From assembly GCA_033764965.1 (NCBI GenBank), contig JANRIN010000031.1:5677-69676 (forward strand): 64,000 nucleotides of DNA, in the 5' to 3' direction. Under the pieces are notes generated by a model. That model had not been told where the DNA came from. It saw nothing but the letters and a program-made list of their open reading frames with translations, and made no database searches. The translations under genes were made by a program, and so were the position numbers. Position 1 is the stretch's first letter; every line of letters begins with the position of its first letter. Positions 51,283 through 60,044 of the stretch are shown here, piece after piece. This stretch comes from JSC-12 sp033764965. Its GTDB lineage: Bacteria > Cyanobacteriota > Cyanobacteriia > Leptolyngbyales > Leptolyngbyaceae.

Positions 51283-52857
51283 CTAATTGGTTGAGTTAGT
51301 TTGAATAATATTGTCTGGATTTGCTATTACGTGATAGCCCTCGTTACAGTAGGTTTGAGGATCGTTCCATCCATCTTGTAGAATATAGTTTCCGTCATTA
51401 AATGGGGCGGCATATAAGAATGTAGAAGGATAATAACCTGCAAGGCAAACGGGTTGATTAGTTGCTTTCACTTGAGTCAAAATTTTTGCATCTAACGTAT
51501 TTATTCGGAAGCTTTCAAAAGAAACAAGATTTAGATGAAAAGAATTAAACCCAGTGATTACGGTGACTAGGATGAGAAACAGCATAGAAGCAAAATTTAG
51601 CTTTTGAAGATTAAAAAAGGATGACGTGTAAGTTGACAAATATAAATTAATCGTTATTAGAATAATTACCCAATACAGATAATACCTGAGTTCTATCGAT
51701 TGAGGTAAAAATGACGAAAACAGCGTTAGTAAAGCAAAGACTATAAAAAGGGGGCGTTTCTCATCGTTTTCGTGAATACCTTTACTACCCTGAGCAAGTT
51801 GTTTCTGATGATATTGCTGTTGTCTAAGAAAAATGATCGAGTAGTAGAAGAGTAAGCAAAGTTGAAAGATCACATAAGGACCAAAAAAACCTCCTGTCCG
51901 CCCACCTACATGAGCATTTCCAATGACTTCATCACCGGTATTCATGTCTAGATTGTAAAGTGAAGATTTTTGCCAAAGCTTGCGGATTAGAAAATCAATT
52001 TCCGTTACAGATAGAAACCACTGAATTGTTCTAGGCAAATTTTTAAGATATTTAGGAATAATGGAATACTCGGCTTCAGGTCCTTTAAAGTGCAAAAAGC
52101 CAACAGTAATGTCAATTGGATAGAATGGATTTGAGTAAAGAATAGAGTTTTTAACAATCACTCCGAAGGAAAGAACTAAGCCAATTAAGATTAAGCCAGT
52201 TAAAGCCTGCTTAGAGAAATTACCAAGCCAGCTTTCATCTTTCATTAAGAAGATTCTTAAGATGAAGAGGAAATAGCCAATCAATAAAGTTGGCATGACT
52301 TGAAACTTGGCATTGCCAGCCAGAATACCTAACAGGATTAAGAGTAGTAAATTTCTAGCGTTTAATTCTCCTCTCCGAAAAGACATGATATAAACGAGTA
52401 CCAGAAAAGCTGAAATACATAAATTAGCAAAGAGATCAATGTAAGCAGAGGTTGCATGTAGTTGAATGAGTGGCACAGCTAATAGAGCGATCACTGATGC
52501 GTAAAAAGGTATTTTTAGATAATTCCAAATGAATAGAATGTAGGCAAAAAAACTAAAAATACCTAGCAGGTTAATAGCTTCAATACGACCTGAAATCTTC
52601 CAAAAAAAACCTTGTAAAAACTCTGCTGCCAAGGGAAAACCTTTAAATCGCTCTTCATGACCACTGGGCATTAAGTATTGTTCTGAAGTGACAATCCCCC
52701 AAAGCCTTGCAATAAAAGGGTTGCGATAAGCCCATGTATCCCAATTCATATCAACTGAAAAAGCTGCCTTAATCAGTAACAAGGTTAAACATCCAATCGC
52801 GATTAATTGATAAAAAAGCTCACTTTTAAAGGCTTGCTTAGGTATACGAAACAACAT
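51283..52857 (-). CDS. Polytopic membrane protein, GT-C-like, possibly acquired
   Basis: 524 residues with about 10-12 transmembrane helices and a first periplasmic loop bearing DMNWDTWAYRNPFIARLWG; aromatic/charged loop residues are reminiscent of GT-C glycosyltransferases (dolichyl/undecaprenyl-phosphate sugar users), but no decisive motif is seen. The coding sequence is strikingly AT-rich and codon usage differs from its neighbours, which suggests recent transfer. ATG 52857. No sugar-synthesis gene adjoins, though an O-antigen-ligase-like gene lies 2 kb away. Confidence 0.6.
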   Translation of the reverse strand: MLFRIPKQAFKSELFYQLIAIGCLTLLLIKAAFSVDMNWDTWAYRNPFIARLWGIVTSEQYLMPSGHEERFKGFPLAAEFLQGFFWKISGRIEAINLLGIFSFFAYILFIWNYLKIPFYASVIALLAVPLIQLHATSAYIDLFANLCISAFLVLVYIMSFRRGELNARNLLLLILLGILAGNAKFQVMPTLLIGYFLFILRIFLMKDESWLGNFSKQALTGLILIGLVLSFGVIVKNSILYSNPFYPIDITVGFLHFKGPEAEYSIIPKYLKNLPRTIQWFLSVTEIDFLIRKLWQKSSLYNLDMNTGDEVIGNAHVGGRTGGFFGPYVIFQLCLLFYYSIIFLRQQQYHQKQLAQGSKGIHENDEKRPLFIVFALLTLFSSFLPQSIELRYYLYWVIILITINLYLSTYTSSFFNLQKLNFASMLFLILVTVITGFNSFHLNLVSFESFRINTLDAKILTQVKATNQPVCLAGYYPSTFLYAAPFNDGNYILQDGWNDPQTYCNEGYHVIANPDNIIQTNSTN

Positions 52858-53064
52858 TGAGTCAAAAATTCAAAAGTTTCTCAAGTGTGCTTGACACGCC
52901 AATGACACAACCAAATGTCCACTTATTAAGTACTCACTAAAGCAAATCCAACCTTATGAAAGCACCATGAGTAAAGCATATCCCATGAGTAATGTCCACC
53001 TTGGTGAGCGGAAGGTCATTGAGGTGATTCAGTTGTCTATCGCAGGAATGACTCAGGCGTTACT
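52858..53064. pseudogene. AT-rich intergenic strip with a possible transposase/HTH remnant
   Basis: From 52985 a 27-codon frame MSNVHLGERKVIEVIQLSIA...GMTQALL reads like the start of a homeodomain-type helix-turn-helix, as in transposases, and then stops at 53066-53068. No further frame with similar sequence is seen. This low-confidence fragment flanks the AT-rich membrane gene. Confidence 0.3.
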
Positions 53065-53859
53065 CTAAATATCTTCGCCGGGGTAGGGAGTCAGGATTTC
53101 ATAGCCATCTTTGGTGACAACGATCGTGTGTTCGCACTGGGCAGAAAGCTTGCGATCAAGGGTGAGAGCCGTCCAGCCATCGCCCATGATTTCAGCTTCG
53201 TAGGTGCCTTCATTGATCATGGGTTCGATCGTAAACACCATGCCCGCTCTGAGCTTTTTTCCGGTTCCTTTTTTGCCGTAGTGCGGGATTTGGGGAGCCG
53301 TATGGAAGACATTGCTGATGCCATGCCCGACAAAGTCTCGCACGACTGAAAAGCCTTGAGCCTCGGCATACTCCTGAATGGCTGCGCCGATGTCCCCAAT
53401 TCGGGCACCTTCCTTCACGGCAGCAATTCCCCGCCGCCGACATTCGTGGGTCACTTCCACTAGCTTCTTTGCTTTAGGAGAAGGTTCTCCCACGAAAAAC
53501 ATTTTGGAGGTGTCGCCGTGGTAGCCATCCACAATCAGGGTCACGTCAATGTTCAAAATGTCCCCATCTTGCAAGACTTGCTTGGCATTGGGGATGCCGT
53601 GACAAATCACCTCATTCACACTGGTGCAGATTGATTTGGGAAAGGCTTTGCGGTTGCCATCTGCTCCGTAACCCAGAGGGGCGCTTTTGGCTCCATGTGC
53701 CTGTGTCCAGCGTTCAGCTTCGTCGTTGAGTTCCAGGGTGGTTACGCCCGGTTTCACGAGCGTCCCCAAATAATGCAATAACTCGGCAGCCAACCGCCCT
53801 GCCCGACGCATTTTTTCGATTTCTCGGCTGGATAGTAAAGTGATACGTTCTAGTTCCAT
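53065..53859 (-). CDS. map: Methionine aminopeptidase, type I
   Basis: Removes the N-terminal methionine from new proteins, with two metal ions. The metal residues are in GDILNIDVTLIVDGYHGDTSKMF (Asp, Asp), VGHGISNVFH (His), FTIEPMINEG (Glu) and EHTIVV (Glu). ATG 53859 gives 264 aa, the usual length; a longer frame to 53946 would add a non-conserved leader. Upstream lies the divergent YaaW-family gene. Confidence 0.96.
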   Translation of the reverse strand: MELERITLLSSREIEKMRRAGRLAAELLHYLGTLVKPGVTTLELNDEAERWTQAHGAKSAPLGYGADGNRKAFPKSICTSVNEVICHGIPNAKQVLQDGDILNIDVTLIVDGYHGDTSKMFFVGEPSPKAKKLVEVTHECRRRGIAAVKEGARIGDIGAAIQEYAEAQGFSVVRDFVGHGISNVFHTAPQIPHYGKKGTGKKLRAGMVFTIEPMINEGTYEAEIMGDGWTALTLDRKLSAQCEHTIVVTKDGYEILTPYPGEDI

Positions 53860-53994
53860 AGCTCTATATTTTAGCGGGAGGGCGCTGCGGTGACGATAGA
53901 GTTTTCCTGACGAAAGCAGTAGTTTCAGCCTAACCTTCAGCCCCATTTAGTAGAATATGGCAAGCATGTTATCTGTGGGAGGCGAGGCGCTGAA

Positions 53995-54834
53995 GTGGAT
54001 GAGCTAAGAACCGCATTGGAACTGGCAACAGATGAAGAATTGCAAGATCTGACGGAAATCCTGTTCCGCCGCAAGTTTAACCCGATCGATTATCTTCGCA
54101 CTCCCGACCCGATCGACGTTCAAAGTCAAGACCGCGACCAGTGGCTAGATACTCTGGAAGATCGCTTTCGGTTTCTGGCGGCGGATGGCATGACCGTGTT
54201 GAGTGGCAAAACCGATGAGTTGAGCTACCGTCAGGTGTTGATCCAGGTGTGTCGCTACTTGAAGCTGCCTTATAAAAAATCCATGTCCACCGTAGATTTG
54301 GAGGCGGAAGTATTTTTGGAACTGGTGGGAAGAACCTGGAAACAGTTGCCAGAAGCGGCTCAAAAAGATTTTTCCGTAGAATTGACCCACTCCCTCACCC
54401 GATCGCAACTCCTGCCCCAACTGCCGCTCGCTGTCCAGCAAGACCCCATGCGCTTAATGCTGAAAGGCGGAACCGCGCTGGCTGTGTCTTCCGTTTTGCG
54501 TCCAGCCATCCTGCAATTAGTGGCGCGACAGTTTGCCGTGCAACTGGCTCGCTATCAACTGGCACAGCAAGCAGCGGCTCTCGGCGGGGCGATCGCCACT
54601 CAACTCCACAATTACGTGCTGGTGCAAACGGCTCGACAAGGCGTGGCAGTGACCGTCGCCAGATACGCCGCTGTGCGAACCGTGTTTGCCTGCATTGCTC
54701 CCATGATGTGGGGCTGGTTTTTTGCAGATCTGGGCTGGCGATCGATTTCCACTAACTACGGTCGCATCATCCCGATCATCTACGCCCTGGCGCAAATTCG
54801 CCTGACACGATCGGACTGTTTTGAATTTGCATAA
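53995..54834 (+). CDS. YaaW-family protein (UPF0174)
   Basis: 279 residues starting MDELRTALELATDEELQDLT then EILFRRKFNPIDYLRT, the N-terminus of YaaW proteins; the middle is helical (ubiquinol-cytochrome c chaperone-like) and the C-terminus has hydrophobic segments (TVFACIAPMMWGWFFADLGW). Function unknown. GTG 53995 is the likely start. It precedes the O-antigen-ligase-like gene by 12 bp, so the two are probably co-transcribed. Confidence 0.83.
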   Translation: MDELRTALELATDEELQDLTEILFRRKFNPIDYLRTPDPIDVQSQDRDQWLDTLEDRFRFLAADGMTVLSGKTDELSYRQVLIQVCRYLKLPYKKSMSTVDLEAEVFLELVGRTWKQLPEAAQKDFSVELTHSLTRSQLLPQLPLAVQQDPMRLMLKGGTALAVSSVLRPAILQLVARQFAVQLARYQLAQQAAALGGAIATQLHNYVLVQTARQGVAVTVARYAAVRTVFACIAPMMWGWFFADLGWRSISTNYGRIIPIIYALAQIRLTRSDCFEFA

Positions 54835-54846
54835 GATTAAGCATTT

Positions 54847-56184
54847 GTGATTCCGCCGCCCCAACGTCATTCCGATCCCCAACTGCGCTTTTCCTGGAAT
54901 CTCACCCAGCTATCGGTGCTGTTGTTGCCTTTCAGTACGCTGTTAGGCATTGTGGGTAGCTTGATCGCGGTCAGTGTGATTTGGCGATCGCGCTTTTGGC
55001 AATTCATCCAACAGCCTGTTTATATAGGGTTTGCAGTTCTAAGTGGCTTGCTGATCTGGAGTTCCATCCAGGCAGACTCCGCCCCCGATGCCTACCTGGG
55101 ACTGTTTAATTTCCTGCTATTTTTCTTTGGCTTTGCCGGACTGAGTGAACTGATTCAGACCCCAGAACAGTTGCGTCGCCTTGCCTGGTTGCTGGTGATT
55201 CCGTCTATGCCCGTGTGCCTGATTGGCATTGGGCAAATGCTGCTGGGTTGGCTAGGCTATCGGCAGGTTCTCGACGTTCAGGTGTTATGGGTTGTGGTGA
55301 GTTGGATCATTGATCCCAACGGCACTCCCCCTGGTCGGATGTCTGCCAACTTTTTCTATGCCAATGTGCTGGCAAACTACCTGGTGATTACGTTTGTACT
55401 AGGGCTGGGACTGACGATCGCGGCAATTTGGCAAAAACAAACCCGCGAAAAAGTGTTCCTGGTGCTCACGCTATTGGTAAACGGGATTGCCCTGATTTTG
55501 ACCAATTCTCGCAATGCCTGGGCGATCGCCGCTGGAGCTTGTTTGGTGTTTGCTCTTTACCTGGGTTGGCGCTGGCTGGTGGTCGCCGTGGGGATGGTGG
55601 TCGGGATGGTGCTAGGGGCGGCATTTGCTCCGCCTCTCCTGCAAACCGGGCTACGGGCGATCGTTCCCAGTTTCTTTTGGGCACGGCTCACCGACCAGAT
55701 GTTTCCCAATCGTCCGGTGCCAACGCTGCGATCGACTCAATGGCAATTTGCCTGGAATTTGACTCTGGAGCGCCCCTGGTTGGGGTGGGGATTGCGAAAC
55801 TTCAAGCCGTTGTATTTGCAGGAAACGGGGTTTATCCTGGGACATCCCCACAACTTCCCCCTGATGATGTTGTGTGAAACGGGCATCCCAGCAACCGTGC
55901 TACTGTTTGGCTTAGTCGGCTGGATGGTGACGCAAGGAGTGCGCTTGCTGAGGCAGGATGCCAACATGATACCCACCGTTCAGCCATCAAGCAAAATCTT
56001 GTTTGATCAAAGCGATCGCCTGCTGCTGTTCAGTTTCCTTGCCGCCTTCATGAGCAACACCGTGTTTAACCTATTTGATGTCACTTTTTTTGATGCCCGG
56101 TTAAATCTGCTGGGCTGGCTGTTACTGGCTGGTATTTGGGGCTTGGCTTCCACCCACCTTTCGTTCCGCTGCACAAACCCCTAA
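54847..56184 (+). CDS. O-antigen ligase / Wzy-like polytopic membrane protein
   Basis: 445 residues with about ten transmembrane helices and a large loop between helices containing RPWLGWGLRNFKPLY and HPHNFPLMMLCETG, the conserved loop of the WaaL/RfaL-O-antigen polymerase family. GTG 54847 start. Its last 63 bp overlap the 3' end of the convergent PP2C gene. Substrate unknown; likely surface polysaccharide. Confidence 0.85.
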   Translation: MIPPPQRHSDPQLRFSWNLTQLSVLLLPFSTLLGIVGSLIAVSVIWRSRFWQFIQQPVYIGFAVLSGLLIWSSIQADSAPDAYLGLFNFLLFFFGFAGLSELIQTPEQLRRLAWLLVIPSMPVCLIGIGQMLLGWLGYRQVLDVQVLWVVVSWIIDPNGTPPGRMSANFFYANVLANYLVITFVLGLGLTIAAIWQKQTREKVFLVLTLLVNGIALILTNSRNAWAIAAGACLVFALYLGWRWLVVAVGMVVGMVLGAAFAPPLLQTGLRAIVPSFFWARLTDQMFPNRPVPTLRSTQWQFAWNLTLERPWLGWGLRNFKPLYLQETGFILGHPHNFPLMMLCETGIPATVLLFGLVGWMVTQGVRLLRQDANMIPTVQPSSKILFDQSDRLLLFSFLAAFMSNTVFNLFDVTFFDARLNLLGWLLLAGIWGLASTHLSFRCTNP

Positions 56185-58428
56185 CTGCGTCGGCGTGAGA
56201 CTAACATTAGCAGTCACAAAGGGCGCGATCGCGACTTCCTGCACCCAACCTAGTTCCCCGGACGTTACAGGCTGTCCTTTAGCCGTAGTTGTGGAGCAAA
56301 CCCGAACTCCTAGCCAACGCTGATTGGAGTCGTCCTGACGTTGCTCAATCACTTCTAAAACACTGCCAACAGAAACGGGTGAGCGGGAAACGTCAGGATC
56401 GGGAGTCGCCATTGGACGAGGCAACAACGCAATCGGAGCAATGCCTTCTCCGGCAGGAGTGGCGCGGTTTACCAGGATGCGAGTGCCGATCGCGAAAGTA
56501 GAGCTTGCCGGATTCGGGGACACGGTGGCTGGTGGTGGCATCGGAACCGAGGGATCTGCGATTGGCGAAGGAGCCGTGACAAAGGGATCGCCTGCTTGCT
56601 CAAAAAAGTCAATGCCACGAATCAGGAAATAGGTTGCCAGCCCACCCAATCCCAGAATGATCAGTAGGGCGGTCAGCAAAGAAGGGCGCGATCGCTTTTG
56701 TTTCTGTGGGTGCAAATTCTTGGTCTTAACCGATGCTTCCCTGGGTGCACTCTGCAAAACCGTAGGCACGTATTCTGAAGCAGGTTGAATCGTCAGAGAG
56801 TCAGGAATTGCCAGGGGTTGAGCCGAACCCAGCGTGACCCGACAATGGATCAATCCCACGGTGACGTTATCATGCCCGTTGCGTTGATTGGCGATCGCTA
56901 CTAACTGCTGAACCGCTGTCCCTACATCTAACGTTCCCTGAAGTACGGGCAGAATCTGAGCTTGCCAGGATTCTTCCACCCGATCGTGATCACTCAAGCC
57001 ATCAGAGCACAACAGAAAAACACAATCCTCATCCAGCAAAAACCGCTGCACCGTCGGGCGCACCATGTTAGACGCATTCATGCCCAACGCCTGCACCAGG
57101 GAGCCAGCACTGGGTTGCCGCAGCGCTTCCCGATACAGGCTATAGCCCAATCGCACTTCGCGGGCTGCCAGGTCGTCATCCAGCGTGACTTGATGGCACC
57201 CCGTTGGCGTAATGCGGTAGGCGCGGCTGTCTCCCACGTGGGTCAGGTAAAACTCATGTAAATGCCCCAGCCCCATGACCAGCGTAGTGCCCATACGCTG
57301 CCGTTCGTGGCGTTGCTCGGTGTCATTCCGTTGACAGATGGCATCATTCGCTACCAACGTTGCTTCTTCCAGGGCTTGGGTCAAGGTATTCGCATCCACA
57401 GGAGCTTGGCTAGAGAGGGGTTGGAGCTTTTGGTGTAGGGCAGCGATCGCCAAATTAGACGCAACATCTCCCCCTTCATGCCCGCCAATCCCATCACACA
57501 CGATCGCCAGCGGCATTTCTGCCAAAGTTTGTGAGCCATTCAGACTGAAGGATAATAGGCTCCCGCTTCCAGGAAAACAGGCATCTTCATTGCGTTGGCG
57601 GGTTGGTCCCTGATCGGTCAAAGTCCCTACCTGAAGGTGGTAAGAGTAGGCTTGGCTGGAGAGAGCGATCGCCCGATCCAACACTTCCACCAGATGCGCC
57701 GAGGACTGAATGTGCTCCTCAACCAATTGCTGACACAGTTGCTGCAAAAAAGCTGCAATGTCAGGCTGGGCACCGGGGAGCCACTGTTGCCACAGCATCC
57801 CCAAATCCGCCAACCGTGCTGACTTGCCAGAGTGCAGTTCCAACAATCTAACTAAGCTTCCCTCCACCCGAATCAGGTTGGGAATGAATAAACTCTGGGT
57901 GACACTCTCCTGAGCAAAGGTTTCCCAAAGTTGAGCCAGTTGCCACAGCCAATGGAGTTGTCTAAAGCCAGTACCTGCTTGCCAAGCATCGGCGATCGCG
58001 GGCATCAAAGTCCCTGGGGTTCCCTGAGCACCTGTATCTTCCACCTCAGCCGGATAAATGGGCGCATTTTCCAGCAAACACAAGTCCGCCTGGGTCTTGG
58101 AAGGAGCAGGCACCACCGCATAGACTTGAGGTACATGGGGCTGGTTGGCAATGAGCCGCAGATAGGGTTCCACTGCTTCCGAGACTTCTGCTGGAAACTC
58201 TGGCAAGAGGGCAGGTTTGGTATCCAGAACAATATTTTCCTGCATCCACCAGTAGCGATCGTTGAGCAAGGTGCCAGGTTTGTAGAGAGACTTGGGGTTG
58301 CCCACGACCCACAAGTAACGCTTAGCAAGCGGCGATCGACAGGTTTGGCAAAATCGGTGGCTCACCGGATTGGAAGCCTGACATAGCGGATTGGCACAGT
58401 AAAGAGTTAGCTCAGGGCGATGCATCAA
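56122..58428 (-). CDS. PP2C-type phosphatase with zinc ribbon, degenerate kinase-like region and SH3-like tail
   Basis: 768 residues. An N-terminal zinc ribbon (CANPLC...CQTC, Cys at about 10, 15, 27, 30) and a region recalling a Ser/Thr kinase without its catalytic residues (LLNDRYWWMQENIV) precede a PP2C domain about 270-530: NEDACF, VCDGIGGHEGGDVAS, GTTLVMG, HVGDSRAYRI, CSDGLSD, GHDNVTVGL. A transmembrane helix (LLTALLIILGLGGLATYFLI) near 600 is followed by an SH3-like C-terminus. So the phosphatase is cytoplasmic and the tail lies beyond the membrane. Its substrate is unknown. Confidence 0.88.
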   Translation of the reverse strand: MMHRPELTLYCANPLCQASNPVSHRFCQTCRSPLAKRYLWVVGNPKSLYKPGTLLNDRYWWMQENIVLDTKPALLPEFPAEVSEAVEPYLRLIANQPHVPQVYAVVPAPSKTQADLCLLENAPIYPAEVEDTGAQGTPGTLMPAIADAWQAGTGFRQLHWLWQLAQLWETFAQESVTQSLFIPNLIRVEGSLVRLLELHSGKSARLADLGMLWQQWLPGAQPDIAAFLQQLCQQLVEEHIQSSAHLVEVLDRAIALSSQAYSYHLQVGTLTDQGPTRQRNEDACFPGSGSLLSFSLNGSQTLAEMPLAIVCDGIGGHEGGDVASNLAIAALHQKLQPLSSQAPVDANTLTQALEEATLVANDAICQRNDTEQRHERQRMGTTLVMGLGHLHEFYLTHVGDSRAYRITPTGCHQVTLDDDLAAREVRLGYSLYREALRQPSAGSLVQALGMNASNMVRPTVQRFLLDEDCVFLLCSDGLSDHDRVEESWQAQILPVLQGTLDVGTAVQQLVAIANQRNGHDNVTVGLIHCRVTLGSAQPLAIPDSLTIQPASEYVPTVLQSAPREASVKTKNLHPQKQKRSRPSLLTALLIILGLGGLATYFLIRGIDFFEQAGDPFVTAPSPIADPSVPMPPPATVSPNPASSTFAIGTRILVNRATPAGEGIAPIALLPRPMATPDPDVSRSPVSVGSVLEVIEQRQDDSNQRWLGVRVCSTTTAKGQPVTSGELGWVQEVAIAPFVTANVSLTPTQLGVCAAERKVGGSQAPNTSQ

Positions 58429-58799
58429 GAGGTTTAGCCGTCTCCACGTTTGTCATTAAATACGCTAAATACGCTATCGAAAAAATACGCTATCGGACGA
58501 TGCACGATCGCTATAGATGGTGCAATTCCTATGTTAAACCCAGGAATTTCAGGTGAACCATCCACTAGCAGGATTAACCCCTTAATTGCCATTAACAGCA
58601 TCAATTCCACAACCTCAGCTTTCTAAGGAATGAGAATTCAATAGCTCCGAAATCTTCCTGTACGGGCGAACGATCGTGCGGCTCCACCGTTACCGCAAAG
58701 GTCACCCCAACCGACTACTGGCTTTTCGATCTTAATTTAATCCACGATCCTAAGCTCTTAACCTTTAAATAAGATTCTATGGCTAGGGTTTGGCAAAAA
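58429..58799. repeat. Intergenic region with a dispersed 47-bp repeat copy
   Basis: 58626-58672 (AGGAATGAGAATTCAATAGC...) is the second copy of the repeat at 46213-46259, with three differences in 47. The rest of this strip shows no gene. CTTAACCT at 58757-58764 resembles one unit of the Pho box. Confidence 0.7.
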
Positions 58800-58850
58800 T
58801 TTAATCAAATCATAACCAATACATAACTCATCATTATTGGCTCTTAACCA
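58800..58850 (+). promoter_or_regulatory. Pho box (SphR/PhoB-type) upstream of pstS
   Basis: Five units resembling the cyanobacterial Pho-box half-site (PyTTAAPyPy) at about 11-bp spacing: TTTAATCA (58800), CATAACCA (58811), CATAACTC (58822), CATTATTG (58832) and CTTAACCA (58843). Regular 11-bp spacing matches one helical turn. The pstS gene begins 60 bp downstream, so phosphate-starvation induction is likely. Confidence 0.72.
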
Positions 58851-58910
58851 TCAGCCAGTATTCTGAAACCTGAATGTTGAACTAAACACTTAGCCTTCTG
58901 GAGCAAACCT

Positions 58911-59918
58911 ATGGTGGTCAATAGAGTGAAGCTTGTGCCCAACCGCTTCACCGCACTTCTAAGCGCCTCTGCGGCAACTCTTGCAGTGGTGGGTCTGTCA
59001 GTTTCCGCGGTGAACTCTCAGGGTTCCGTTGTTAAAGTTGATGGTTCTAGCACCGTATACCCAATTACAGAAAGAATCGCAGAAAGCTTCCAAAAGTCTA
59101 GTGGAACTAGGGTAACTGTCGGTATTTCTGGAACCGGGGGTGGTTTCAAGAAGTTTTGCGCTGGAGAAACCGATATTTCTAATGCCTCTCGTCCCATTTT
59201 TAGGAAAGAAATGGATGCTTGCAGAGCAAAAGGCATCAGCTACATTGAATTGCCTGTTGCTTACGACGCTCTGACCGTCGTTGTCAACCCCGGTAACAAC
59301 TGGGCAACCGACATGACTCCCGCCGAATTGAAAAAGATTTGGGAGCCTGGTAGCACGGTCAAGAACTGGAGAGAAGTTCGTTCTAGTTTCCCTAATTCAC
59401 CGCTGAAACTCTACGGTCCAGGTGCTGATTCGGGTACATTTGACTACTTCACCGAGGCGATCAACGGCAAATCGAAAGCTAGCCGCAAAGACTTTACCGC
59501 CAGCGAAGATGACAACGTATTGGTACAGGGCGTTTCCCGGGATAAGGGCGCAATGGGCTACTTTGGTTTGGCTTACTACGAAGCGAATAAGAGCCGCTTA
59601 AAGGCAGTCAAGATTAAGGGCGTTTCTCCCACCCCCCAAAACGTCATCAATGGTTCTTACACTCCCTTGTCGCGTCCTATCTTCATCTACGTCAACTCCG
59701 CTGCGGCGAAGAAGCCTGAAGTGAAGAACTTCGTCAACTACTACATGAAGAATGCGTCTTCCGCGGTCAAAGCAGTGCGGTATGTTCCCCTTCCAGGAAA
59801 TGCTTACAGCGAAATTGGCAAGCGTTTCACGGCAGGCAAGACAGGCACCATCTTTGGTGGAGAAGAAGCCGTTGGCTTGAAGGTCAATGATTTGATTAGC
59901 CGCGAGTTGAAGAACTAG
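58911..59918 (+). CDS. pstS: Phosphate ABC transporter substrate-binding protein
   Basis: 335-residue periplasmic phosphate-binding protein. Signal peptide about 1-36 (AATLAVVGLSVSAVNSQ), no lipobox cysteine, then VDGSSTVYPIT, GISGTGGGFKKFCAGETDISNASRPI (phosphate-binding loop) and YGPGADSGTFDYF. The soluble rather than lipid-anchored form resembles SphX-type proteins. ATG 58911, with the Pho box upstream. A hairpin at 59930 separates it from pstC. Confidence 0.94.
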   Translation: MVVNRVKLVPNRFTALLSASAATLAVVGLSVSAVNSQGSVVKVDGSSTVYPITERIAESFQKSSGTRVTVGISGTGGGFKKFCAGETDISNASRPIFRKEMDACRAKGISYIELPVAYDALTVVVNPGNNWATDMTPAELKKIWEPGSTVKNWREVRSSFPNSPLKLYGPGADSGTFDYFTEAINGKSKASRKDFTASEDDNVLVQGVSRDKGAMGYFGLAYYEANKSRLKAVKIKGVSPTPQNVINGSYTPLSRPIFIYVNSAAAKKPEVKNFVNYYMKNASSAVKAVRYVPLPGNAYSEIGKRFTAGKTGTIFGGEEAVGLKVNDLISRELKN

Positions 59919-59929
59919 AGGCTGAAGCG

Positions 59930-59955
59930 AAAGGGGCACAGTTTTGTGCCCCTTT
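59930..59955 (+). terminator. Perfect hairpin between pstS and pstC
   Basis: AAAGGGGCACA (59930-59940) pairs perfectly with TGTGCCCCTTT (59945-59955) around a 4-nt loop. There is no long U-run after it, so it is probably a partial terminator or a 3'-stabilising hairpin that lets pstS be made in excess over pstCAB. Confidence 0.75.
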
Positions 59956-60044
59956 AATCGGATCGCTGCTTCCAGTTCATGCTTCTATAGTTGTTCAGAA
60001 GTCAGAAATTTTCCAACTGGCTGAAATTTATAGTTCTATCTGAA

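Noticed and set aside
52985..53068. Intact transposase gene beside map
   Set aside because: Only 27 codons are open and no terminal inverted repeats were seen; kept as a low-confidence remnant only.
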